A stretch of DNA of 64,000 nt from CAZHLD01 sp964533185 (GCA_964533185.1 CAZHLD010000005.1:31456-95455), one strand, 5' to 3'; positions 17,371 to 26,802 are shown, counted from the first letter of the stretch. Made by a program: numbers and translations. Notes: generated from the sequence alone by a model not told the origin.

Positions 17371-17747
17371 TCGAAGCAGGACAAGTGACGAGAGCCGCGG
17401 AAAACACAGCTGAAAAGAAATTGCAAATTGCAGATTTGAGATTTGAAATGGAAGAGAGGTGTGCGAGGCAAACCTCGCACGGGTGAAGGCGGCGGCAAGC
17501 TGCCGCAGTTCAAAGAGAAAAGCAGATTCCTCGGGCCGCGAAAATCGGGGCCCTCGGAATGACATCTACATGCGGGAGCGGGCACGGAGGCCCGCCCGCC
17601 CCTACGGAAGAAATGTGACGGCAAGGCACAGGGGCGCAGCGTGCTGCGCCCCTACAGAGGGAAAGTGGCGGCCCCGCAAGTACGTCCGGGGTGCAAAAAC
17701 CGCACAAGCCCCCGCACTCCAAACAGAAAAGACAACGAGACGGGGCG
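17371..17747 (+). repeat. Repeat cluster: AT-rich string, REP-like hairpins, family A hairpin
   Basis: No gene in 377 bases. 17419-17452: GCAAATTGCAGATTTGAGAT-type string, similar to 59113-59148. 17461-17480: 8-bp stem GTGCGAGG/CCTCGCAC. 17488-17510: GGCGGCAAGCTGCCGC. 17521-17564: family A, GATTCCTCG/CTCGGAATGAC. 17577-17605: GGGC-rich hairpin with CCCCTAC foot. 17631-17655: 10-bp stem GGGGCGCAGC/GCTGCGCCCC with CTAC foot. Confidence 0.75.
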
Positions 17748-20582
17748 TTAGGGTTTGGGTTTGCCGTCGGGGTCGCGGGACTCGACGGGAGTGAGATTCA
17801 ACTTGGACAGGCCAGGTTCGATCTTGGCGCGGTCGCCGACGGCGACGACGAGCATCTGCTCCGGGGCGAGATATTTCTTGGCCACGGCCTGCGCGGCGGC
17901 AGGCGTGACGGCGTTCAACTGCGCGGGGAGCTTGGCGTAGTAGTCGAGGCCGAGGTCGTAAATGTAGATGTTGGCGTAGCTGCCGGCGGCGTTGGCACTG
18001 GTTTCAAAGAGGCCGGGAAGCGAGCGGGCCTGGGCATCAATGGAGAGCCGAAGCTCGTCGGGCGTCATGGGTGTATCGGCCATGCGCCGAAGCTCCTTGA
18101 AGATTTCACCGAGAGCGTCGGCAGTCACATCCGTGCGAACGGGCGCGACAACCTGGAAAGGGCCGGCGCCTTTGCGGTAGGCGAAGAAGGAGCCGGCGCC
18201 GTAGGTGTAGCCGTGCTCTTCGCGGAGGTTGAGGTTGATGCGGCTGGAGAAGAGTCCGCCGAGGGTGGCATTCATGACTTCGAGTGCGGCGTACTCGGGC
18301 GTGGAGCGCGGGACGCCGACGCGACCGACGCGGAGATAGGTCTGCTGAGCTCCGGGCTTATCAACGAGGACGAGCTTCGCTTTCGTTGTGGCGGGCGAGC
18401 CGAGATTGGGTTGGGCGGGCGTACCCTTCTGCCAGGAGCCGAATCCTTTCTCGACCAGGGATTTCAGCTCGGCCTCGCTGATATTGCCGGCGACGACGAG
18501 GGCGGCGTTGTTGGGGACGAAGTTCTGTCTCCAAAACGCGAGCATGGCATCGCGGTTGGCGGCCTTGATGGCGGCTTCGGTACCGATTTCCGGATAGCCG
18601 TAGGGATGCTGCCAGCCGTAGAGCGCGGCAGCGATTACCTGGCTGGAGACGAGGGCCGGGTTTTCGCGGCGCTGAAGGATCTGAGCCGAGCGGCTGGCCT
18701 TCTGCCGGTCAATTTCCTCCTGCGGAAAAGAGGGACGGAGGACGACGTCGGCCAGGAGACTCAAAGCGGCCGGGAAGTTTTTCTTGAGCGAGCTGACGCT
18801 GACGAAGCTGGCGTCCATGCTGGAATTGGTGTTCAGTGCGGCGCCCAACTGCGCGGCTTCATCGGCAATTTGAGGGGCGCTGCGGGTGGCCGTGCCTTCG
18901 TCGAGCATGGCAGAGGTAAAGTTGGCAAGACCAGGAAGATCGGCGGGATTTGAGTCGCTGCCGGTGCGAATCACGAGGTTGGCGGAGACCATGGGCAGGC
19001 CCGGGCGCTGATTATAGATGACGGTGAGGCCGTTGGGGAGCGTGAAGGAGCTCGGCGCGGGAAGCGAAAGCGCGCGAGCAGCGGCGGCCTTCGGCGGCTG
19101 GGCGCGCCAAAGCTCGTCGGGATTGCTGGCTTCCCCGCCCTTTTTGGCGGTGGCAGCAGCATCGGTTTTTGGAGTGGGAACCTCGGCGGCGAGCTTCTGC
19201 GTGCCCGGGACGCCGTATACAACGGCGCGGGCCGAGGACTTGAGCTGGGCCTCGGCAAAAGCGCGGACGGAAACGATGGTGGCGTTGCGATAGCGGGCGA
19301 TGTCTTCGTCGAGGTAGCCCGGATCGCCTACGTAATGGTTGTACTGATTGAGACGATCGGCGACGCCACCGAAGCCGCCCAGAGTTTCGAGGCCGCGGAT
19401 GATGCCGGTCTCGATGGTGTTGCGGGCGCGGTCAAGCTCCGCTTGAGTGGGACCTTCAGCGCGGAGTTTCTGAAGCTCTTCGTCGATGGCCTTTTCGATT
19501 TCTTCCGGAGTGTGGCCTGGGCGGGCGGTGACTTCAATACTGAAGATGGAACCAAGCAGGGTGGAGAACTGCTGGGCCTGAGCGGTCTGCGCGATCTGCT
19601 TTTCGTACACGAGCTTTTTGTAGAGACGGCTGGTACGACCGCCACCGAGAATCTGCGCTGCCAGATCGGCTTCGGCGTCACCAGGCTTGTAGAAAGGGGA
19701 GGTGATCCAGCCCATGTAAACGCGGGGAAGCTCGACCGTATCTTCGATGACGGCACGGCGCTCGGAGGTGATGGGCGGAGTGGTGGCGGAAATCTTCGGG
19801 ACGGCGTCGCCGCGCTTGAGGGCGCCGAAATATTTCTGGACGAGGGCCCTGGCGGCGGCCTTATCGAAGTCGCCGACGATGGCGAGCGAGGCGTTGTTGG
19901 GGGAGTAGTAGAGCTTGAAGAATTTGCGGACGTCGTCGAGCTGGGCGGCTTGAATATCGGCGTGCGAACCGATGACGCTGGCATAGTAAGGATGGTTCGG
20001 CGGGAAGAGAAGGTGGAAGTAGCCCTCTTCGACGATGCCGTAGGGCTGATTTTCAACGCCCTGGCGGCGCTCGTTGCGAACGACGTCCTGTTGATTGGAG
20101 AGATTGGCCTGATCGAGGGTGTCCAGCAGGTAGCCCAGGCGGTCGGATTCAAGCCAGAGGGCGAGCTCGAGTTGATTGGAGGGGAGCGTCTGGAAGTAGT
20201 TGGTGCGATCAAAGCCGGTGGTGCCGTTGATGTCTGAGGCGCCGGCGCCCTCGAGGAGCTTGAAGTGAGAATCGCCGGTAACGTGCCTGGAGCCCTGAAA
20301 CATCATGTGCTCGAAGAGATGGGCGAAACCGGTGCGGCCGGGGTCTTCATTGGCCGGGCCAACGTGATACCAGAGATTGACGGCGACGAGAGGCAGACGG
20401 TGGTCTTCGGCGAGAATGACTTCGAGGCCGTTGGGGAGCGTGTATTTTTCGTAGGTGAGAGTGGGGATGTCTGATGCGGCGGGCTTCTGCGCGGGAGCAG
20501 CGGGCTTGGAGGATTGGGCGCCCAAGATGGCAACAGCGCCGAACAGGAAGATGGCGACAAGAGTGAGGATGGTGCGGTTCAT
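17748..20582 (-). CDS. M16 zinc protease, fused active and inactive halves
   Basis: 944 residues with a signal peptide (LTLVAIFLFGAVAILGA). The N-terminal M16 unit has the inverted zinc motif HLFEHMMFQGS (HxxEH) and the downstream glutamate region NERRQGVENQPYG. The second unit (from FTLPNGLTVIYNQRPGLPMV) carries LANFTSAMLDEG in place of HxxEH and is therefore catalytically dead, as in two-domain M16 clamshell proteases where it helps close around the peptide. An Ala/Lys-rich linker joins the halves. The mature protein is expected in the periplasm. It appears to be transcribed alone. Confidence 0.92.
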   Translation of the reverse strand: MNRTILTLVAIFLFGAVAILGAQSSKPAAPAQKPAASDIPTLTYEKYTLPNGLEVILAEDHRLPLVAVNLWYHVGPANEDPGRTGFAHLFEHMMFQGSRHVTGDSHFKLLEGAGASDINGTTGFDRTNYFQTLPSNQLELALWLESDRLGYLLDTLDQANLSNQQDVVRNERRQGVENQPYGIVEEGYFHLLFPPNHPYYASVIGSHADIQAAQLDDVRKFFKLYYSPNNASLAIVGDFDKAAARALVQKYFGALKRGDAVPKISATTPPITSERRAVIEDTVELPRVYMGWITSPFYKPGDAEADLAAQILGGGRTSRLYKKLVYEKQIAQTAQAQQFSTLLGSIFSIEVTARPGHTPEEIEKAIDEELQKLRAEGPTQAELDRARNTIETGIIRGLETLGGFGGVADRLNQYNHYVGDPGYLDEDIARYRNATIVSVRAFAEAQLKSSARAVVYGVPGTQKLAAEVPTPKTDAAATAKKGGEASNPDELWRAQPPKAAAARALSLPAPSSFTLPNGLTVIYNQRPGLPMVSANLVIRTGSDSNPADLPGLANFTSAMLDEGTATRSAPQIADEAAQLGAALNTNSSMDASFVSVSSLKKNFPAALSLLADVVLRPSFPQEEIDRQKASRSAQILQRRENPALVSSQVIAAALYGWQHPYGYPEIGTEAAIKAANRDAMLAFWRQNFVPNNAALVVAGNISEAELKSLVEKGFGSWQKGTPAQPNLGSPATTKAKLVLVDKPGAQQTYLRVGRVGVPRSTPEYAALEVMNATLGGLFSSRINLNLREEHGYTYGAGSFFAYRKGAGPFQVVAPVRTDVTADALGEIFKELRRMADTPMTPDELRLSIDAQARSLPGLFETSANAAGSYANIYIYDLGLDYYAKLPAQLNAVTPAAAQAVAKKYLAPEQMLVVAVGDRAKIEPGLSKLNLTPVESRDPDGKPKP

Positions 20583-20909
20583 TGGATGAGGTCTCCTTGT
20601 GGATTGGTCGTCAGAGAGTGCCGGCTAAAGCCGGCCCCTACAAAATCTCCATGAATGTTTTGGCAGGCTGGCTTACAAACTCGCGGCCGACGCCGACTGC
20701 CCACGGCGCAGACCCAAGCGCCCCCCAGACCCGACCGGGCGGTACAACAAACGCGTCCGTATGATACCGGAAAGCGCGGGCCCGGCATATGGGTTAGACG
20801 CGGGGGAGAAGAAAGGGGATAGGGAGTAAGGAGTAAGGGACAGGTGGCAGGGGGTGCGGGGGAGTTGCATTGTTTGTATGAAAGGACAGGCTAAAGCCTG
20901 TCCTACGGG
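20583..20909 (+). repeat. Intergenic region with two REP-like hairpins
   Basis: 20620-20641: GCCGGC/GCCGGC stem, loop TAAA, foot CCTAC. 20884-20906: GGACAGGCT/AGCCTGTCC stem with CTAC foot, four bases beyond the rsgA stop codon on the minus strand. The middle part has no gene and no clear promoter. Confidence 0.75.
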
Positions 20910-21977
20910 CTACGGGCGTTTGTAGAAGGCGCGCTGGGCTTTGTGGATGGCGCGCCAGCGGCGCTGTTCGGCGGCGCGGGCGGCAGCGTCCTGTTTGCGG
21001 TGCTGGAAGGCCAGCTCGCGCTTGAGTTTGCGGTAGCTCTCCAAGCGCTCGGGACCGAGCGCGCCATCTTCGACGGCGGCGAGGACGGCGCAGCCGGGCT
21101 CAGACTGGTGAGTGCAGTCGCGGAAACGGCAGGCAGCAGCGAAGACGGCGATGTCTTCAAAGGTCTGGCCGAGACCGGAGGAGGCCTCCCAGAGTTGAAG
21201 CTCGCGCAGGCCAGGCGTATCGATGAGCAAGCCTCCGGCATCGAGAGGGATCATCTGGCGCGAGGTGGTGGTGTGGCGGCCGCGGTCGCGCGTATCGCTG
21301 ATGGCGGAGACGCGCTGGAGGTCGCGGCCGGCGAGGCGGTTGATGAGCGTGGACTTCCCTACCCCGGAGGAGCCGAGGAGAACGATGGTCTGGCCGGGGG
21401 CGAGATAGCGAGCGAGCGCGTCGAGGCCGGCGCCGGTGGCGGCGCTGACTAGATGTACGGCGACGCCGGGCGCGGCGGCTTCGGCTTCCCAGAGAAGAGG
21501 GAGAGGGTCGTCGACAAGATCGGCCTTGTTGAGCAGGACGACGGGACGCGCGCCGCTTTCCCAGGCGAGGGCGACGTAACGCTCGATGCGGCGAGGGTTG
21601 AAGTCGCGGTTGAGCGCGCTGACCAGAAATGCGGTGTCTACATTGGCGGCGATGACTTGCTCGGACGTGGCGCGGCCGGCGGCCTGACGAGAGAACTTGC
21701 TGCGCCGCTTCAGAAGTTGATGGATGGTGGCGCGGACTTCGCCGACCCGCGGACGCACCAAGACCCAATCGCCGACGGCGGGGAGATCTTCACGCGCACC
21801 GGCGGAATGGCGGAGTTTTCCCGCAAGCTCGGCGAGGAGGTCGCCGGCTTCGGTGAAGACGCGATAGAAATTCTTCTGTTCCTCGGCGACGCGCGCAGGG
21901 ATGAAATCGGCGCGGGCGGCGCGGGGGTACTGCTGTTCAAAGAAATCGGTCCAACCGAGAGAATCGAGAGTGAACAC
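20910..21977 (-). CDS. rsgA: Ribosome small subunit-dependent GTPase A
   Basis: Circularly permuted GTPase that helps late 30S maturation; 355 residues. An OB-type N-terminal part (AVGDWVLVRP) is followed by the permuted order of G motifs: NKAD (LLNKADLVDD), SAATGAGL, the P-loop GSSGVGKSTLINRL, and DTPG (LIDTPGLREL). The C-terminal zinc motif CRFRDCTHQSEPGC is intact. A basic tail (RRWRAIHKAQRAFYKRP) follows. No unusual features. Confidence 0.95.
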   Translation of the reverse strand: MFTLDSLGWTDFFEQQYPRAARADFIPARVAEEQKNFYRVFTEAGDLLAELAGKLRHSAGAREDLPAVGDWVLVRPRVGEVRATIHQLLKRRSKFSRQAAGRATSEQVIAANVDTAFLVSALNRDFNPRRIERYVALAWESGARPVVLLNKADLVDDPLPLLWEAEAAAPGVAVHLVSAATGAGLDALARYLAPGQTIVLLGSSGVGKSTLINRLAGRDLQRVSAISDTRDRGRHTTTSRQMIPLDAGGLLIDTPGLRELQLWEASSGLGQTFEDIAVFAAACRFRDCTHQSEPGCAVLAAVEDGALGPERLESYRKLKRELAFQHRKQDAAARAAEQRRWRAIHKAQRAFYKRP

Positions 21978-22497
21978 GGGATGCTCCTGAGCAGAGTTTT
22001 TCGTGACTTGTAATTCGTAACTCGTCTTACATTGTCCGTTATCCGTTTTCGGTAAGAGGTGAACGGGGAGCGGCGTCGCGCTTCAGATGCAGCGAAGCGC
22101 AGAGGTCCCCGTGAACAAACAGATGGGGAAGGCGAAGGAGAAGCGGTGGGAGGTCAACTCAGGCCAGACGGGAAAGCGAGAGGTGAAAAATGACTCGCTA
22201 GTCGCGGCGGAGAAGAGCGGACGCGCACACGCGCAGGTCCCTCGCATGGCAGGTGACCCTCATAGTCCGGCCTTCTCCTTTCGGTGAGGTACGGTATCAG
22301 TATCAAGTATAAGGATTCGGGGCACGGCGTCAAGAAGAAGAGTGCCGGGTCTGCAACTCGGCGCTACAGAAAACGGCAAGAAGGCCGGCTAAAGCCGCCC
22401 CTACACAAGCAGAGGCCCGAAAACAAGCAAAAGCCGTATAATCGGGGGCGCGCGGCGGGGAAAATTTCCAGGGCGACAGATTGAAGAGCACCACAGA
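21978..22497 (+). repeat. 520-base gene-free region with repeats
   Basis: 22010-22056: family D string (GTAATTCGTAACTCG, then TCCGTTATCCGTTTTCGG). 22344-22368: GCCGGGT/ACTCGGC hairpin with CTACA foot. 22383-22403: GGCCGGCTAAAGCCGCC hairpin with CTAC foot. A short frame at 22087-22287 lacks coding character. A family B remnant (CCACAGAG) abuts the GTG start of the next gene. Confidence 0.65.
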
Positions 22498-24204
22498 GTG
22501 AAGATCGCTACGGAGAAGGACGCCTACTTGTCGAGCTCACAACTGAAGACCAACGTCAAACGAGACTCCCCGGAATTTGAGAAGAACACGCGGCGGATGG
22601 TGGAGCTGCTCACCGAGATCAAGAACGAGGAAGAGCAGATCCGGCAGGGCGGCGGCAGCAAAGCCATCGAAGCACAGCACAAGAAGGGCCGGCTGACGGT
22701 GCGCGAACGAATTGCGCGGCTGATTGACCCGGGAACGCCGTTTTTCGAGCTGAGCATCTACGCGGCGTACGAAATGTACGAGGAGTGGGGCGGGGCGCCG
22801 GCGGCGGGGACGATTACAGGTCTGGCGCGGGTGTGCGGGCGGCTGGTGATGATTATCGCCAACGACGCGACGGTGAAGGCCGGGGCGTTTTTCCCGATGA
22901 CGGCGAAAAAGGTGATCCGCGCGCAGAATATCGCCATCGACAACCACATCCCGACAATTTACTTGGTGGACTCGGCCGGAGTGTTCCTGCCGCTGCAGGA
23001 GGATGTGTTCCCCGATACGGACGATTTTGGACGCGTGTTCCGCAACAACGCGGTGATGAGCGCAATGGGCATCCCGCAGATCACTGCGATTATGGGGATG
23101 TGCGTGGCGGGGGGCGCGTATCTGCCGGTGATGTGCGACCACATATTGATGACGGATGGGTCGGGACTGTTTCTGGCGGGGCCGGCGCTGGTGCAGGCGG
23201 CGATTGGTCAGAAGGTCTCTGCCGAGGAGCTGGGCGGGGCGAAGATGCACGCCCAGATCAGCGGAACGATTGACTTTCGCGAACCGGACGACGAGTCGTG
23301 TCTGACGAGGGTGCGGGCGCTGGTGGACAAAATGGGACACCCGGCGCCGGCGCGGTTTGATCATGTGACGCCGGAAACGCCAGCGTTTTCGAGCGAGGAG
23401 ATTAACGGTGTGTTTTCGGCGGACTCACTGAAGCAGTACGACATGCGCGAGGTGATTGCGCGAATCGTGGACGGCGGTAGGTGGGAGGAGTACCGCACGG
23501 AGTACGGCGAGACATTGCTGTGCGGGTATGCGCGGATCGGCGGATGGGCGGTGGGGATCGTCGCCAACCAGAAAAAGCACGTGCAGACGAGCGCGTCTCA
23601 TACGGGCGAGAAGCGAATCGAGTTTGGCGGAGTGATTTATACCGAATCGGCGGAGAAGGCGGCGCGGTTCATCCTGGACTGCAACCAGAATTTGGTGCCG
23701 CTGGTGTTCTTGCACGACGTGAACGGGTTCATGGTGGGCAAAGAGGCGGAGTGGAGCGGGATCATCCGCGCGGGCGCGAAGATGGTGAACGCTGTGTCGA
23801 ACAGCGTGGTGCCCAAGATTGCGGTGATCTGCGGAGGGAGCTTTGGAGCGGGTCACTACGCGATGTGCGGGAAAGCGTTTGACCCGCGGTTTATTTTTGC
23901 GTGGCCAACGGCGCGATACGCGGTGATGAGCGGAGACTCGGCGGCGGGGACGCTGGTGGAGATCAAGATCAAGCAACTAGAGCGTGAGGGGAAGAAGCTG
24001 AACGAGGCGCAGCGGAAGGAATTGTACGAATCGGTCCGCAAGACCTATGAACATCAGACTGATCCACGCTACGCTGCCGCACGTTTGTGGGTCGACGCCA
24101 TAATTGATCCTTCACAGACTCGAGACGCTCTCATTTGGGCGCTCGAGGCGGCTGCCCTCAACCCAGAAGTGCGCGAATTCAAAACCGGCGTCCTGCAAAC
24201 CTGA
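22498..24204 (+). CDS. mccB: Acyl-CoA carboxylase carboxyltransferase (beta) subunit, methylcrotonyl-CoA type
   Basis: 568 residues with a GTG start. Transfers carboxyl from carboxybiotin to an acyl-CoA. The crotonase-like N and C domains carry IYLVDSAGVFLPLQEDVFPDTDDFGR, MGMCVAGGAYLPVMCD and SFGAGHYAMCGKAFDPRF, which resemble methylcrotonyl-CoA carboxylase beta more than propionyl-CoA carboxylase beta. The next genes encode HMG-CoA lyase and an enoyl-CoA hydratase, the following leucine-degradation steps, which supports this specificity (inference). The biotin-bearing alpha subunit is not in the window. The gene body may extend a few codons either side of the GTG, as the Shine-Dalgarno is weak. 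Confidence 0.88.
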   Translation: MKIATEKDAYLSSSQLKTNVKRDSPEFEKNTRRMVELLTEIKNEEEQIRQGGGSKAIEAQHKKGRLTVRERIARLIDPGTPFFELSIYAAYEMYEEWGGAPAAGTITGLARVCGRLVMIIANDATVKAGAFFPMTAKKVIRAQNIAIDNHIPTIYLVDSAGVFLPLQEDVFPDTDDFGRVFRNNAVMSAMGIPQITAIMGMCVAGGAYLPVMCDHILMTDGSGLFLAGPALVQAAIGQKVSAEELGGAKMHAQISGTIDFREPDDESCLTRVRALVDKMGHPAPARFDHVTPETPAFSSEEINGVFSADSLKQYDMREVIARIVDGGRWEEYRTEYGETLLCGYARIGGWAVGIVANQKKHVQTSASHTGEKRIEFGGVIYTESAEKAARFILDCNQNLVPLVFLHDVNGFMVGKEAEWSGIIRAGAKMVNAVSNSVVPKIAVICGGSFGAGHYAMCGKAFDPRFIFAWPTARYAVMSGDSAAGTLVEIKIKQLEREGKKLNEAQRKELYESVRKTYEHQTDPRYAAARLWVDAIIDPSQTRDALIWALEAAALNPEVREFKTGVLQT

Positions 24205-24226
24205 AACAGCCACAGAGACACAGAGT

Positions 24227-25216
24227 ATGGAGACGTTAAAGATCATCGAATGCCCGAGGGATGCGTGGCAGGGGCTGCCGCAGGTGATCCCGACGGAGCT
24301 GAAGGCGGAATGCTTGGCGCGGCTGGTGGAGGCGGGGTTCCGGCATATTGATGCGGTGAGTTTTGTGTCGCCAAAGCACGTGAAGCAGATGGCGGATAGC
24401 GAAGCGGTGATGGAGAGGTTGATGGCACTGCTGGGTGCGAAGGGTGAGGGGCCGGAAACCTCGAAAGAGACAAAGATTCATCGCAGAGGTCGCAGAGACG
24501 CAGAGGACACAGAGAAGACCGAGCGGAACGTAGAGGCGCCGGAGATTATTGGAATTGTGGTGAATGAGAAAGGGCTGGAACGCGCGCTGGCGACGCCGGG
24601 GGTGACGACGGTCGGGTACCCGTATTCGATCTCGGCGTACTTCCGGCGGGCGAACGCGAATATGTCGCGGGGGGAGTCGCGGGCGCTGGTGGAGACGCTG
24701 CAAAAGGAGACGAAGGCGGCGGGGCGCGGGCTGGTGGTGTACATCTCGATGGCGTTTGGAAACCCGTACGAGGAGCCGTGGGGGTCGGAGATTGTCGAGG
24801 AGACGATTGAGTGGCTCCGCGAGGTGGGCGTGAAAACGGTGTCGCTGGCGGATACGGTGGGGACGGCGAAGCCGGAAGAGGTGGGGAAACTTTACCGCGC
24901 GGTGCGCGAAGCGGCGCGGGGGATGGAACTGGGTGTACACCTGCACAGCCGTCCGGAGGGCGCGGCGGAGAAAGTGTTGGCGGCGTACGAGGCGGGATGC
25001 AGGAGGTTTGACAGCGCGCTGACGGGGCTGGGCGGGTGCCCGTTTGCGGGAGATGACCTGGTGGGGAATATTGCGACCGAGACGGTGGTGGCAACGCTGG
25101 GGAAGAAGGGAGTGGGGACGGGGCTGCAATCATCGGGGCTGGGCGAGGTACTCAAGATGAGCAGCCAGATTCGTGCGATGTACGAACATGCATCGGCAAC
25201 GGACACGGTGCAATGA
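24227..25216 (+). CDS. mvaB: Hydroxymethylglutaryl-CoA lyase with repeat-encoded insert
   Basis: Cleaves HMG-CoA to acetoacetate and acetyl-CoA, the last step of leucine degradation. 329 residues from the ATG at 24227. Catalytic Arg/Asp are in IECPRDAWQGLPQ (a variant of EVGPRDGLQ), metal-binding His in GVHLHSRPEGA, and the flexible-loop Cys in GLGGCPFAGDDLVGN. About residues 71-105 (through KETKIHRRGRRDAEDTEKTE) have no counterpart in the family; the DNA there (24473-24521) is a family B CGCAGAG repeat in frame. A second family B fragment (24211-24226) forms the leader and leaves no clear ribosome site. Confidence 0.88.
   Translation: METLKIIECPRDAWQGLPQVIPTELKAECLARLVEAGFRHIDAVSFVSPKHVKQMADSEAVMERLMALLGAKGEGPETSKETKIHRRGRRDAEDTEKTERNVEAPEIIGIVVNEKGLERALATPGVTTVGYPYSISAYFRRANANMSRGESRALVETLQKETKAAGRGLVVYISMAFGNPYEEPWGSEIVEETIEWLREVGVKTVSLADTVGTAKPEEVGKLYRAVREAARGMELGVHLHSRPEGAAEKVLAAYEAGCRRFDSALTGLGGCPFAGDDLVGNIATETVVATLGKKGVGTGLQSSGLGEVLKMSSQIRAMYEHASATDTVQ
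24473..24521 (+). repeat. Family B repeat inside the HMG-CoA lyase gene
   Basis: TCGCAGAGGTCGCAGAGACG followed by CAGAGGACACAGAGAAG: four CRCAGAG units in frame, giving a charged segment rich in Arg, Asp and Glu. Confidence 0.8.
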
Positions 25217-25449
25217 AGTAGGGTGCAGGGTGTAGATAAACAGGATGATCAATTGTTCGTGTTATCTTGCCGAAGAAAGATTCCAGATCTCAAATCCCAA
25301 AGAAAGGAGCGGCGGGGCTCTGCCCCGCACCCCGGCCGGCAAGCATGCCGACGCTACAAAGGCGGCGGCATCCCTCGACTGCGCTCGGGACAAGAGCCGC
25401 CGCGCTCCAAAGCTTGTCAGCGAAGCGTGATACCTCTATCCTTCCCGCC
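25217..25449 (+). repeat. REP-like hairpins before enoyl-CoA hydratase gene
   Basis: 25277-25303: AGATTCCAGATCTCAAATCC string. 25312-25328: GCGGGGC/GCCCCGC stem with 3-base loop. 25333-25358: CCGGCCGGCAAGCATGCCG with CGCTACA foot. No gene; these separate the lyase and hydratase genes. Confidence 0.7.
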
Positions 25450-26232
25450 ATGGCTTACACGACATTAAGAATGAATGTGGACGGCGGGCTGGCGACGATA
25501 ACGTTGAGCCGGCCGGAGAAGCGGAACGCGATCTCAACGGAGATGATCGAGGAGCTGCTGGCGGCGCTGGACGAAGCGGAGAAGGGGCCGGCATGCGTGG
25601 TTGTGATTACGGGCGAGGGGAAGGCGTTCTGCTCAGGGATGGACCTGGACGCGCTGAAGGCGATCGCGCAGCAGTCGGCTGAGCAGAACCTGGAGGACTC
25701 GCGGCGGATGGCGCGAATGTTTAGGCGGTTGTGGGGTTACTCGAAGCCGCTGATTGCGGCGGTGAATGGTCCGGCGATCGCGGGCGGATGCGGGATTGCG
25801 ACGCTGTGCGACTTCACGCTGGCAGTGCCGGAGGCGAAGTTCGGGTACACCGAGGTGAGGATCGGGTTCATCCCGGCGATTGTCTCGGTGTTTTTGATCC
25901 GGCAGGTGGGAGAGAAGAGGGCGCGGGACCTGCTGCTGACGGGTCGGATCCTGGACGCGAGCGAGGCGAAGGAGATGGGGCTGGTGACGCAGATTGTGCC
26001 GGAAGAACGGTTGATGGATACCGCGCGGGTGCTGGCGGCGGCGCTGATTGCGAATAGCCCGTCGAGTTTGCTGGAGACGAAGCGGCTGATCCGGCGGTGT
26101 GCCGAGGCGGAAGTGGATCGGGAGCTGGAGTTGGCCGTCGAGGAGAATGCGAAGATACGGGCGACGGCAGACTTCCGGGAAGGCATTGCCTCGTTTCTCG
26201 AGAAGCGGAAACCGATGTGGAAGGGTGAATGA
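25450..26232 (+). CDS. Enoyl-CoA hydratase/isomerase family, probable methylglutaconyl-CoA hydratase
   Basis: 260 residues, crotonase fold. The CoA/oxyanion-hole motifs are GKAFCSGMDL and NGPAIAGGCGIATLCDF, and a glutamate lies in the conserved TEVRIGFIPAIVS. The family hydrates 2-enoyl-CoAs or rearranges double bonds. By position between the carboxyltransferase and lyase genes and the thioesterase, hydration of 3-methylglutaconyl-CoA is the likely job, but specificity cannot be read from motifs. The start ATG at 25450 is the first methionine after repeat sequence; the longer frame upstream is translated repeat. Confidence 0.85.
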   Translation: MAYTTLRMNVDGGLATITLSRPEKRNAISTEMIEELLAALDEAEKGPACVVVITGEGKAFCSGMDLDALKAIAQQSAEQNLEDSRRMARMFRRLWGYSKPLIAAVNGPAIAGGCGIATLCDFTLAVPEAKFGYTEVRIGFIPAIVSVFLIRQVGEKRARDLLLTGRILDASEAKEMGLVTQIVPEERLMDTARVLAAALIANSPSSLLETKRLIRRCAEAEVDRELELAVEENAKIRATADFREGIASFLEKRKPMWKGE

Positions 26233-26260
26233 GCAGTGGGGCGCAAACCCGGAAGGAAAA

Positions 26261-26306
26261 AGCAGATTCCTCGCCCCGACAAGACGCGTCGGGGCTCGGA
26301 ATGACA
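26261..26306 (+). repeat. Hairpin repeat family A
   Basis: GATTCCTCG/CTCGGAATGAC outer stem and inner CCCCGA/TCGGGG stem. It fills almost the whole space between the hydratase stop and the thioesterase start. Confidence 0.85.
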
Positions 26307-26320
26307 GCCGCGGGGGAGGG

Positions 26321-26734
26321 GTGACTAACTTCCACGAAACGACAGTGAGGGTGCGGTTCGCGGAGACGGATCAGTTGGGCGTGGTGTACCACTCGAACTT
26401 TTTTGCGTGGTTCGAGGTGGGACGCGTGGAACTGCTGCGGCAGATCGGGTTCACGTACAAGGACATGGAGAAGCAGGATGACTGCCACATTGTGGTGGTC
26501 GAGGTGGCGTGCCGGTACCTGAGGCCGGCGCGGTATGACGACTTGCTGCGCGTGCGGACGCACGTAGCGGAGGTGAGGAACCGGTCGATGAAGTTTGAGT
26601 ATGAGGTGGTGCAGAGCGAAACGGGAGAGCTGCTGGCGACGGGAAGCACGTCGCACGTGATCTGCGACCGCAAGGGGAAACCGAAGATGCTGCCGGAGAA
26701 GTATCGGAAGTTTTTTCGGGCGGGAGAGAAGTAG
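26321..26734 (+). CDS. Acyl-CoA thioesterase, 4HBT/YbgC type
   Basis: 137-residue hotdog-fold protein, GTG start at 26321 with GGGGGAGG directly upstream. The active-site motif RFAETDQLGVVYHSNFFAWFEVGRVELLR contains the catalytic Asp and the hotdog helix. Members hydrolyse acyl-CoAs. In this cluster it may recycle CoA from branched-chain intermediates (inference). Confidence 0.88.
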   Translation: MTNFHETTVRVRFAETDQLGVVYHSNFFAWFEVGRVELLRQIGFTYKDMEKQDDCHIVVVEVACRYLRPARYDDLLRVRTHVAEVRNRSMKFEYEVVQSETGELLATGSTSHVICDRKGKPKMLPEKYRKFFRAGEK

Positions 26735-26755
26735 GTGGCAGGTGTCAGATTGAAG

Positions 26756-26802
26756 AAAAAGATTTGCCGCAGAGGCGCAGAGAACGCAGAGGAGCGCAGA
26801 GC
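26756..26802 (+). repeat. Family B repeat before hutH
   Basis: GCCGCAGAGGCGCAGAGAAC followed by GCAGAGGAGCGCAGAG. Four CGCAGAG units end 18 bases before the hutH start and contribute its leader. Confidence 0.8.

Noticed and set aside
22087..22287. 66-codon + strand frame in the 520-base gap
   Set aside because: No ribosome site, biased composition, partly repeat DNA.
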